NCBI GenBank assembly: GCA_022826205.1
Contig: JAJDVJ010000162.1
Coordinates: 30,616 to 94,615 of the forward strand
DNA: 64,000 nt
Direction: 5' to 3'
Origin: Silicimonas sp.
GTDB lineage: Bacteria > Pseudomonadota > Alphaproteobacteria > Rhodobacterales > Rhodobacteraceae
A program made the translations under genes and the position numbers. Under the pieces are notes generated by a model, which was given only the letters and a program-made list of their open reading frames with translations, did no database searches and had not been told where the DNA came from. Positions 1 to 8,008 of the stretch are shown here, piece after piece (the stretch's first letter is position 1; each line of letters begins with the position of its first letter).

Positions 1-289
1 CGGGATAGTGAACGCGCTCGACGTGTTCGTCGTCTCGGAAATCGATCACCGGGGAAGATTGGGCACGGAGCTCGAAACCTTCGCGATCAAGACTCGTGTG
101 CTCCACGAGCAGCCTGGCATTACGGATCTCCATGCGCTGGATGCCCACCTTGACCTCTCGCCGAGTGGATCTGCCCGCGTTCCGTGAGGAGACATAGGTC
201 GTAGGCTTGACACCTGTGTTGATGATGTAGTGCAGATCTGCCCACACGGATCGGAGTGCATGGCCAGCTTCCGAATGGGTCCTCGTCAT
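1..289 (-). CDS. CmcJ/NvfI-like oxidoreductase, N-terminal part (cut by window edge)
   Basis: The minus strand is open from an ATG at 289 to the window edge and gives 96 residues. The N-terminus matches the CmcJ/NvfI hydroxylase/desaturase-like family: a start of the type Y-I-x-x-T-G-V-K-P-x-T-Y, then SLDREGFEL near residues 67-75, then a DFRDDEHVERVHYP block near residues 83-96. In that family these segments precede the 2-oxoglutarate/Fe-type core, which would lie outside this window. No clear Shine-Dalgarno precedes the ATG. The next gene is a divergent SDR about 670 bases away. Identification rests on remembered family motifs over a short fragment, so it is moderate; substrate and pathway cannot be named. 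Confidence 0.5.
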   Translation of the reverse strand, partial: MTRTHSEAGHALRSVWADLHYIINTGVKPTTYVSSRNAGRSTRREVKVGIQRMEIRNARLLVEHTSLDREGFELRAQSSPVIDFRDDEHVERVHYP

Positions 290-955
290 TGCAAGCCCAC
301 CGTCACCGACGCAATCTGGCGCAACGCGGCTCCATAGGTTCGACGGATGAACGAGCAGCCCGCCATCGCCAGCACCAACTTCTCCATCCTGTGGCACATT
401 TCCCGTTCTTGCGTTTCGTCGAATTCATGCATTTTGCCCGACATTCGTCACCGCGGGAAGCACCTTTCGGCCAGACCGTGTCGAAACGCGGCTGGATCAT
501 GCGGACCGGTTCGTCCTGGACTTCTCCGTCCTGGCCAGCTCCGTTCGAAACGACCCTGAAGTTCAGGGCCTCATGGTGCTGCCAAGGACGCACCACAAAC
601 TCCGGATTCTGCCCAGTCGTGTGCAGACGCTCTCCCAGCCGTTACCTGAGGATCGTCTGTTTCGTCGGCGTACTCGTGCTTTCGTCCTGGCTCGAGGTCA
701 ACATACACACCCCGTCGGCAGATGGCGCATGCCCAACGGCCGATGGAAGCCACCACAACGCGCAATGCGCCAACGACAACCGGCCGGTCGCGCAGGTCGC
801 ACGCGCCACATGACTCGCATGATGAACGTCGCGGCACCAAAAAATGTGACCACACGGCTATCACGCACCCCAAGATTCGCTTCGTTTACATTGCCCTGCC
901 TCGGGACTACCGTGCCGGCGGACCGAAAGAGTTCGAAGCCATGGAAGGTGCCAAG
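290..955. other. No supported gene
   Basis: About 670 bases between the divergent CmcJ-like and SDR genes. Several open frames exist on both strands, but none has a recognisable domain, a good ribosome binding site or protein-like composition. It may hold promoters for the two flanking genes or decayed sequence. Confidence 0.5.
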
Positions 956-1753
956 ATGCAAGAATCGCAGCATGATCGCTGCAGCAAGCCGCTGGAATCG
1001 AGAACGGCCCTCGTAACCGGTTCGAGCCGAGGAATTGGTGAAGCGACTGCGAAGGCGCTGGATGAGGCTGGCGCGCGCGTGATCCTGACCGGACGAACCA
1101 TCGCTGATCTCGAGCGCGTTGCTGCAGGCCTCGGCAACGAGCCGGTTGTCATTCCAACAGATCTGTCAGAGGCTGGTGCTGGCACCCGTCTGGCGGAGGC
1201 AGCGATTTCCAGGGCTGGAGGCGTGGATGTGCTCGTCAACAATGCGGGCTTCCCTATCAGGGGTGCACCAGAAGATCTCGTTGAAGCGGAACTCGACAGA
1301 ATACTCGCAGTAAACGTACGGTCAATTCTCATGCTTGTGGCCGGTTTGGGTCCCACCATGATCGAGCGAGGTCGTGGATCAATCATAAACGTCTCGTCCG
1401 TCGCAAGCTTGAGAGGCCCGGTCGGTCGGGTCGCTTACACAGCTACCAAGGGCGCAATAGACGCAATGACGCGGGCTCTTGCCGCTGACTGGGGTCCAAA
1501 GGGCGTTCGTGTCAACGCAGTCAACCCGGGCATCATCAAGACGGCGATGTTTGAGTCTCGTCAGGATGACATGACGGCTGTCGCGCAAGCGATGGCGAGG
1601 CGAGTGGCCCTTGGCAGACTCGGTGAACCAAGGGACGTGGCGGAATTGATTGCATTTCTCGCATCCGATGCTGCGGGCTACATTACCGGAGAGACGATAA
1701 CGATTGACGGCGGAATGGTGCACGCCATGACTGCGCAGGAGGGTTCCGGATAG
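956..1753 (+). CDS. SDR family NAD(P)-dependent oxidoreductase
   Basis: A 265-residue classical short-chain dehydrogenase/reductase. Visible motifs are the cofactor loop TGSSRGIG (near residue 20), NNAG (near 95), a catalytic serine in INVSS and the YTATK form of YxxxK (near 165). The C-terminal GETITIDGG block is typical of FabG-like enzymes. It probably oxidises or reduces an alcohol/ketone with NAD(P)(H); the substrate is not evident. The ATG at 956 was preferred over an in-frame ATG at 941 because GGAAGG lies 7 bases upstream of it. It stands alone and converges on the SulP gene. Family assignment is secure, function is generic. Confidence 0.9.
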   Translation: MQESQHDRCSKPLESRTALVTGSSRGIGEATAKALDEAGARVILTGRTIADLERVAAGLGNEPVVIPTDLSEAGAGTRLAEAAISRAGGVDVLVNNAGFPIRGAPEDLVEAELDRILAVNVRSILMLVAGLGPTMIERGRGSIINVSSVASLRGPVGRVAYTATKGAIDAMTRALAADWGPKGVRVNAVNPGIIKTAMFESRQDDMTAVAQAMARRVALGRLGEPRDVAELIAFLASDAAGYITGETITIDGGMVHAMTAQEGSG

Positions 1754-1846
1754 CCAAGACTGCCACGGTCAGGCATTACCATGGCGCCCCGCTCATCTGA
1801 AAAGGTCGCAGCGCGCCTGCCTGACTCGGCAATCCGGTCAGGACAT

Positions 1847-4051
1847 TCAACCGATTCCTCGAGTCGAGGAAATGTTGGCAAGCACATATTCGTACAGTTC
1901 GAGGGCTCGCTTCGGATCTGTCCTTGCGAGGCGTTCCTTTGCAGCAGGCGTGAAGAGAAGCGTGCGGCATTGCACTTCTGCAATCGTCGCGAGTTCCGCG
2001 GCAGACGGACCAAATGCACTGCCTGGTTCGATCACGTCGCCCGCCGAGAACTGGATGAGCCGATTGCCTGTTGCATCATGTTGCGACGCCCGCCCGTCTT
2101 GAAGAAGCTGCATCCCCTCACGCGGCACGCCGGGGGCGACAATGGAATCTCCAGGTGAGTACGTTCGCGGTTCCAGATATTCCTCTATTTCGTGGATCAG
2201 CTGTTCAAACATTGCCAGCCGCTCCAGGTGACGCTCAAGGTCTTCCACAACACTGTCCAGAAGCTGTTGCCGCCCACTCCTTTCCTGCCCGAAATCGCGC
2301 CTCCAATTCTCTATGATCATGTCTTCGCATTTCTCGATCGCATGGTCTGCGTCAATCTCCATGACCAGCTCCTGAAGCGTCTCTTTCGGGAGTTCGGACC
2401 TGAGAGTGGACCTTAGACGATCCGATGCTCCGAAGATCACGACAGTGACGCCTTCCGTATTCGCAGCCCTGATGAACCGTGCCAGTGCATTGACTGCCGA
2501 AAAGTCGAACCCTGACACGTTTCGGAATCCGAGAAGCATGAAGTGCGGGACAGGATCATCTCTCAGGGAGATCCTGAGCTGGTCAGCCATGCGGTAAGCC
2601 GTGCCGAAGAACAGGTAGCCACGCAGCTCATGCGCTTGGGCACGCTGTCCCTCGGCAAGAAGTATGGCACGATCCGGTATCGGGCGTGTCTTCCTGCTTT
2701 GGCGCTCCCGCAGCGTGTACCGGTTCTCGATCATGTCCGTTCTGCTCAGGCTGATGACAAAAATGGCCGAGGTAAACAGCATGCCGACGCCGACGCCCTC
2801 GAGAAATCCGAAGACAACGATCGTCAGGAAAACGACAACAATGGCCGCGTAATCGGTGAAGACCAGCTTCCGCCAGCTCCTTACCAGCCACTCGTCGACC
2901 ATTTGCATGCCGAGGAACAAGAGGACGCCGGCTATCAGGTGAACCGGGAACAGCTTCAGGAGCGCATCGCCTGTAAGCAGCACAAATCCCAGCGTGAGTG
3001 CCGTCACAAGCCCGGTGAGACGCGTCATGGCACCGAACAGCGAATTTCTTATGCTTGTAAGGGCGATCAGGCATCCCGGGGGTGCACCACCAAGTCCGGT
3101 GAGCGCGTTGGCCCAGCCTGCTGCCTTGAATTCATGGTTCCAGTCGAGGTCGCAGTTGGCGGCGAGCTCTATCCCGCCGAGATTCATGACAACGCAAATC
3201 AGCGTGACCGCAACCAGTATCAGGATATTGGGGATCTGCTGTGCCATCATCCCCCAATCGATGAACGCCAGATCCGACACGTCGAAGGGAGGCCAAAGCC
3301 CCGTGCCCGTTGCAACGGAAAACAGCAATCCAGCTTCCCTGGCCTCGTCCGCTGACATTCCAAATGCCGCAATTGCGGCATGGAACAGGATTGAGGCCAA
3401 GGCAAAGGCCGCAGGGAAGATGTAGAACTTTCTCCAGATCCGCATCAGTGCAAAAAGGCCCACGCCAAATCCGATGCCGATCCCGGCAAACTGCAGTGTG
3501 TCAGCTTCCAGATTGACGAGGCCGTCAGGGTTCCTGATCGAGATGCCCATCAACTCCAGCGCCAGGACGCATGCCAAGCCACCGGTTCCTGCTATGAACC
3601 CGCCGGCCACCGGGTATGGAATGAAGCGAAAGAGGCTCGCCACTCTGAAATGCCCGATCGCCAGAAAGCAGAGGCCGGTAACGGTGGTTCCGATCAACGC
3701 CGCAGAGACGGCAGTTACGAACAGGGGTTGGCCCTCCAGATCAATGGAGCCTGCAATCACGACCATCATCACGACGGAAGGCATGGGTGCGCCTGCCATT
3801 GCGCCCGGCAAGCCACTTGTCAGCGCCACCACCGTTCCGATCATGCAGTAGCCAAAAAGCACGACTCCCGCCCCAACCGCGAAATGGTCCGAAAGCGGTC
3901 CGCTGAAGATTACGGCCGCCATGGAAACACTGAATACGAGGATCAGCACCGCCGAGATCAACCCGCAGAACAGGGCGGGCACGGCCTTTTCCGACCGGAC
4001 GTCGCGTGCGAGCTCGGATGCGATGGAAGCTATGGCATTGGCTACTGCCAT
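1847..4051 (-). CDS. SulP family anion transporter with STAS and cyclic-nucleotide-binding domains
   Basis: A 734-residue protein in three parts. The first about 430 residues are a multi-spanning SulP membrane domain (many Gly/Ala-rich helices; the FIPYPVAGGFIAG segment is typical). A STAS domain follows near residues 450-570 (LLGFRNVSGFDFSAVNAL). The last about 120 residues are a cyclic-nucleotide-binding-like beta roll (YSPGDSIVAPGVPREGM ... GDVIEPGSAFG). SulP proteins move inorganic anions such as sulfate or bicarbonate; the terminal domain suggests allosteric control. The ATG at 4051 overlaps the stop of the upstream TRAP permease by 10 bases, so translation is probably coupled. A longer start at 4132 would run 91 bases into the permease and was not chosen. 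The transported ion is unknown. Confidence 0.88.
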   Translation of the reverse strand: MAVANAIASIASELARDVRSEKAVPALFCGLISAVLILVFSVSMAAVIFSGPLSDHFAVGAGVVLFGYCMIGTVVALTSGLPGAMAGAPMPSVVMMVVIAGSIDLEGQPLFVTAVSAALIGTTVTGLCFLAIGHFRVASLFRFIPYPVAGGFIAGTGGLACVLALELMGISIRNPDGLVNLEADTLQFAGIGIGFGVGLFALMRIWRKFYIFPAAFALASILFHAAIAAFGMSADEAREAGLLFSVATGTGLWPPFDVSDLAFIDWGMMAQQIPNILILVAVTLICVVMNLGGIELAANCDLDWNHEFKAAGWANALTGLGGAPPGCLIALTSIRNSLFGAMTRLTGLVTALTLGFVLLTGDALLKLFPVHLIAGVLLFLGMQMVDEWLVRSWRKLVFTDYAAIVVVFLTIVVFGFLEGVGVGMLFTSAIFVISLSRTDMIENRYTLRERQSRKTRPIPDRAILLAEGQRAQAHELRGYLFFGTAYRMADQLRISLRDDPVPHFMLLGFRNVSGFDFSAVNALARFIRAANTEGVTVVIFGASDRLRSTLRSELPKETLQELVMEIDADHAIEKCEDMIIENWRRDFGQERSGRQQLLDSVVEDLERHLERLAMFEQLIHEIEEYLEPRTYSPGDSIVAPGVPREGMQLLQDGRASQHDATGNRLIQFSAGDVIEPGSAFGPSAAELATIAEVQCRTLLFTPAAKERLARTDPKRALELYEYVLANISSTRGIG

Positions 4052-5958
4052 GGGCCGGACCCCGTCCTTCCGCTTCGTGACCACCCTTGCCTCAGCATTC
4101 TCAGCAGTGGCGGGGCCATTCCAATCATGCATAGCGTTGTACCGATGGCGAGAATGGACGTCTCGTCAAGCGGCGGGACGGATAGCAGGATGCCACCAAT
4201 GACCAGGCAAGCCTTCGCTGCGAAGGCAGAAACGGTCAAGTTTCGAGTTCCGGCCAGCCCCAGCGAGACTGCAGCAAGTCCGATGAGCGTCAGCGCCGAC
4301 ACGGCAAGAATCTCCAGGGCGCTCCCCCGCATCAGGAGCTGGGGACGGAAGATGAAGGCGAACGGAACAAGGTATTTCGGCATGCCGAGCGCGGCTGCCA
4401 GCCAACCGGTCGTCCAGTAATTACTCTTCGCAATGGAAGCTGCGGCGTAGGCGGCCAAGGCGACGGGCGGTGTGATCATTGCCGCAAGCGCCGCGTAGAA
4501 AACGAACAGGTGGGCGTCCAGAAGCTCCACGCCCAGCTGCACGATCGCATGGCTGATCAACAGTGCCACCAGCATGTATGCGAGGCTGGAGGGAATGCCG
4601 AGGCCCAGAACGATGCATGCCATGAACGAGCAAATCAGCAGAAGAAGAAGATTTCCGGTTGACCAATCTATCATCAGTGCCGGCAACTTCGTTCCAAGCC
4701 CTGTCAGCAACACGGTGCCGGCAATTATCCCGAGGGCAAGGCAGGCAATGGCGACATCAATCAGTTCTCGCCCGCTGTCCACAAGCGCTTGAAACAGCTT
4801 TCGTGGCGTAATGCGCACGCGCCAGGGGAGACTGGCCGTCAGGCATGCAGCCATGGCAATCATCACTGACGTTTGCAGCGGATTTCGGTTTGCCAGCAGA
4901 TAAATCAAGACACCCAATGCGCAGAGGAAAGTGACGAGACCGGGATGCAGCAAGGCGGACACGACGGAAGGCTGGTCTTGATCGGTCTTGACGACATGCG
5001 GCTGCGTTGACGTCTCCATGTTGCGAATCCGCAGCCAGACACCAAAACCGAGAACCAGGAAGTAGAGCGTTGCCGGGATCAGCGCAGCAACAATGACTTC
5101 CACATACGCGACATCAAGAAGCACGATCATCAGGAACACGGCGAATCCCATTACCGGCGGCATGATCTGGCCACCGCTCGATGCTGCCGCTTCAATCGCC
5201 GCTGCGAGTTCCCTCCGAATCCCGACGCGCCTCATGAGCGGGATGGTCATGTTGCCCGAAATGTAGACGTTGCCCATCGTGCTTCCCGACACAGTGCCGA
5301 CGAGCGCACTCGACATGACAGCCATCAAAGGCGGGCCGGTGCGCCCGGTTCCGAACAGCGATCGAGACAGGCCCATGACGAAATCCATCGCTCCTACCTG
5401 CTGAAGCACTTTCCCGAGAATGAGAAACAGCGCCATGTACTTGAGGCAGGCGCTCATGGCGAAACCCATGATCCCCGAATCGTTCAGGTACAGGAACGAG
5501 ATGATCCGTTCCAGGCTGAATCCCCTGTGTCCCCCCAGCCAGACTGGAAGATGCTGACCCAAAAACAGGTATAGGAGGAATATCGCCGTCACGACCGCCA
5601 GACCGTTGCCGAGGCAGGCCTTCACAGCGACCAGAATCAGGTAGACACCTGCGATTCCAACCATGATGTCAGTGCTGTTCGGGATTCCTTCACGATATGG
5701 CAGTTCATGCGCGTTGAGGATGATATACCCGAAGACCGCGAACCCAAGCAGCAAATGGGCGATCTGGAATGCGCCGACCAACCGGCTACGCGGCTGCATC
5801 GAAACAAAAAATGCCGAAACCGCAAGCAATGCCAGCGTTGCACGTTCAGACAGAGGGAAGCCGGGATACCAGTAGTTGTACAGGGCGTATAGCGATACTG
5901 CCAGAAACAGAATTGTCCGGACGTGTTTCTGCGCTGTTTCCGCGACCCCTCCAAACAT
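4042..5958 (-). CDS. TRAP transporter fused permease (DctQ-DctM type, TAXI-associated)
   Basis: A 638-residue, very hydrophobic protein with about 16 predicted membrane spans. The first about 120 residues are DctQ-like, followed by a DctM-like core carrying AAIEAAASSGGQIMPPVMG, the signature of the large TRAP subunit. In TRAP systems this permease uses the sodium gradient to import a small carboxylate or similar compound delivered by a periplasmic receptor. The receptor is the TAXI gene 34 bases upstream, and fused permeases normally pair with TAXI receptors. The downstream SulP gene overlaps its stop. The ligand cannot be deduced. Confidence 0.93.
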   Translation of the reverse strand: MFGGVAETAQKHVRTILFLAVSLYALYNYWYPGFPLSERATLALLAVSAFFVSMQPRSRLVGAFQIAHLLLGFAVFGYIILNAHELPYREGIPNSTDIMVGIAGVYLILVAVKACLGNGLAVVTAIFLLYLFLGQHLPVWLGGHRGFSLERIISFLYLNDSGIMGFAMSACLKYMALFLILGKVLQQVGAMDFVMGLSRSLFGTGRTGPPLMAVMSSALVGTVSGSTMGNVYISGNMTIPLMRRVGIRRELAAAIEAAASSGGQIMPPVMGFAVFLMIVLLDVAYVEVIVAALIPATLYFLVLGFGVWLRIRNMETSTQPHVVKTDQDQPSVVSALLHPGLVTFLCALGVLIYLLANRNPLQTSVMIAMAACLTASLPWRVRITPRKLFQALVDSGRELIDVAIACLALGIIAGTVLLTGLGTKLPALMIDWSTGNLLLLLICSFMACIVLGLGIPSSLAYMLVALLISHAIVQLGVELLDAHLFVFYAALAAMITPPVALAAYAAASIAKSNYWTTGWLAAALGMPKYLVPFAFIFRPQLLMRGSALEILAVSALTLIGLAAVSLGLAGTRNLTVSAFAAKACLVIGGILLSVPPLDETSILAIGTTLCMIGMAPPLLRMLRQGWSRSGRTGSGPWQ

Positions 5959-5992
5959 CGCTGTCCGCGCCCGTCATTGCTGGCGGGTTCCT

Positions 5993-7036
5993 CTATTCGG
6001 AATTCCAGAGACCAACCTCTTTCCAATACCTGATGGCACCGGGATGATAGGGGAACGGGTCGGACGGTGACGTGAAAATGGCCGGGTTCTCGATGGCCGC
6101 CTGAACGGCGGGCAGGAGAAGGACGATCTGCTCCATGTTCTCGTGCAGCGTCTTGACAATTTCATAGGCTGCCTGTTCCGGGAAATCGTTTGTCGTGGTC
6201 AGGGCAGACATGGTCAGACTGGGGCCGTAGTTTTCGAATTCCAGCCCTGGCAGCGAACCCGGCTCAAAGGCGAACACCGTGAGTCCCGCCTCTTCCAGCG
6301 CCGCCTTGTCAGTCCTGGCCCAGACCGCCTCGTTTGCGCTGGTATACTCCTCGATGATGGCAGCCAGCTTTGTGCCGACCGTCCATGCGAGGGCGGCATC
6401 AATTCGCCCTTCGGCCAGGAACCGGTATCTGTCCTGAGACGACAGCGGAACCTCCTCCACGTCGTCAATCCATTCAACACCCTGGCTCCTCCAGAACGGT
6501 TCGTGCAGGGCTGAAGTCCTGATGCTCGAACCCAGGCCCACGCGCTTGCCCTTGATGTCCTCGAAATTCTCGATTCCGGCTCCAGGCCGCGCGATCAGGT
6601 GTCCGATAATGTGAACAAATCCCATCAGGGTTCGGATTTCCTGGTAGGGCTCTTCACCGGCCTCGAGATTGCGGCCATGCCATGCATTTTTCATGGCAGC
6701 ACCCGTAACACTGGCGATGCCGAGTTCTGCCTCGCCACGCCGCATCATCCGCGAGTTCTCGATGCTGCCACCGGTTACCGCGACTTCGAACCGGCCCTCG
6801 GGAAACTTCTCAGAAAACACTTGCTGCATCGCAGTTCCGAGGATGTGGGGTGTCGACCCGACCGAAGCCGTTCCCACGGTGAAGCCTTCAAGCGCATGTG
6901 CCGGTGTAAGCGTTGCATGCACCGGCAAAATGAGCAGTGCTGCCGCAATTCGCGCGACATTTGCAGTGCGGAAAATTCGGGTACTAAGCCAGAATGGTCC
7001 GGTCGAACCGGCACGACAATCGCATGCTGAAGTCAT
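5993..7036 (-). CDS. TAXI family TRAP transporter solute-binding subunit
   Basis: A 347-residue secreted receptor. A signal peptide with a hydrophobic core (IAAALLILPVHATL) ends near AHA at about residue 48. The mature protein starts FTVGTASVGSTPHILG, the TAXI-type opening, and carries GKRVGLGSS and DAALAWTVGT segments typical of periplasmic TAXI binding proteins. It would capture a substrate in the periplasm and hand it to the fused permease encoded just downstream. The N-terminus is long; a start further in would still leave a workable signal peptide. Ligand unknown. Confidence 0.9.
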   Translation of the reverse strand: MTSACDCRAGSTGPFWLSTRIFRTANVARIAAALLILPVHATLTPAHALEGFTVGTASVGSTPHILGTAMQQVFSEKFPEGRFEVAVTGGSIENSRMMRRGEAELGIASVTGAAMKNAWHGRNLEAGEEPYQEIRTLMGFVHIIGHLIARPGAGIENFEDIKGKRVGLGSSIRTSALHEPFWRSQGVEWIDDVEEVPLSSQDRYRFLAEGRIDAALAWTVGTKLAAIIEEYTSANEAVWARTDKAALEEAGLTVFAFEPGSLPGLEFENYGPSLTMSALTTTNDFPEQAAYEIVKTLHENMEQIVLLLPAVQAAIENPAIFTSPSDPFPYHPGAIRYWKEVGLWNSE

Positions 7037-7590
7037 TCGTTTTTCTCCGTCAAGACCAGGAAGTGGTGTTTCTTACAGGACATGGATAGAAGCCATTTTG
7101 GTTCGACGTCAAGGAGCAATTCCGCTCTCAGGGAAAATCAGCATCCGGTTCTTCCCTGCGGATGCACGGGAAGCGCAGCCCAATTTGCCCTGCCAGAAGT
7201 GGACAGTCTCACTCCAGCAGTGACAACCGCCGAAAAGACTGAAGCCGCGCTTGGCTCAAGCCATGGACGCTCGCCGACATGGCCTCGCTTACGCCGAACG
7301 AGGCAACGGTTCTGGCCGGATCCCCCCACGGCCTTCCCGTGTTCGTGCAGAGAAAGCCGACGGAGCAGCTGCGCCGTGCCTATGGCCTGCTGAAGATCGA
7401 ACCCGCCAAGTTCCTGTCGTGACATGCCGGGACCAATGCATGTCATGTCCCGCCCAACATCAGCCTTCGTGCTGATGACGTGGAGCTTTGCAAGACATTG
7501 GAAAAGATGATCCGACCAAGCAGGGAATGTCGTGCCATTTCCCGCAGGCAACATCCATGAACAGGCATCCGCCTGTGCGTCTGTGGCGCC
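7037..7590. other. No confident gene; one short open frame
   Basis: About 550 bases between the TAXI gene and the MoaD-like gene. The only item of note is a plus-strand ATG frame at 7279-7422 (47 residues, ending IEPAKFLS), which has no clear ribosome binding site and no recognised family. It may be a remnant. Confidence 0.4.
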
Positions 7591-7851
7591 TCACCCACCC
7601 TTGATGCGTTGGAGCAGGTAGATTTCGTTGTCTTCCGTGACCGGCTGGGTCAGCCCTTGCGCATATATCTTGCCGTCGATCGAGACGGACACACCTGCCT
7701 CGATGGGTTCCTCAAGGGCGGGAATCTCGACAACCAAGGCATCGAGCATCTGCCCGACTGTCGCGGCACGAACTTCGACGACCTCCTGTCCACCGGCAAG
7801 GCTACGAAGCCCGGACCAAAGGTGGACCGTCACGAGTGGTCGATAACTCAT
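7591..7851 (-). CDS. MoaD/ThiS family small sulfur-carrier-like protein
   Basis: An 86-residue beta-grasp protein ending in a diglycine (RIKGG), the feature that is adenylated and thiocarboxylated in MoaD and ThiS. It begins MSYRPLVTVHLW. The ATG at 7851 follows GGAGG by 7 bases; an upstream in-frame start would add 45 low-quality residues. It lies about 160 bases downstream of the molybdenum hydroxylase genes on the same strand. A role in supplying sulfur for the molybdopterin cofactor, or a pathway-specific carrier, is plausible but inferred. No MoaE or ThiF partner is adjacent. Confidence 0.75.
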   Translation of the reverse strand: MSYRPLVTVHLWSGLRSLAGGQEVVEVRAATVGQMLDALVVEIPALEEPIEAGVSVSIDGKIYAQGLTQPVTEDNEIYLLQRIKGG

Positions 7852-8008
7852 GATCCCGCCTCCTGGCGAATTGCCCGGCCCCGCCCGGACGTGCCCCAAC
7901 GGCACAAGCGCATTTGGAACACCGCTGGACTCGACAGAACACTGCCATGCACGCGGGCGCCCTGCTTCGGATGCTCCCCGGTCCAACCCCGGACGCGAGG
8001 GAAGCAGA

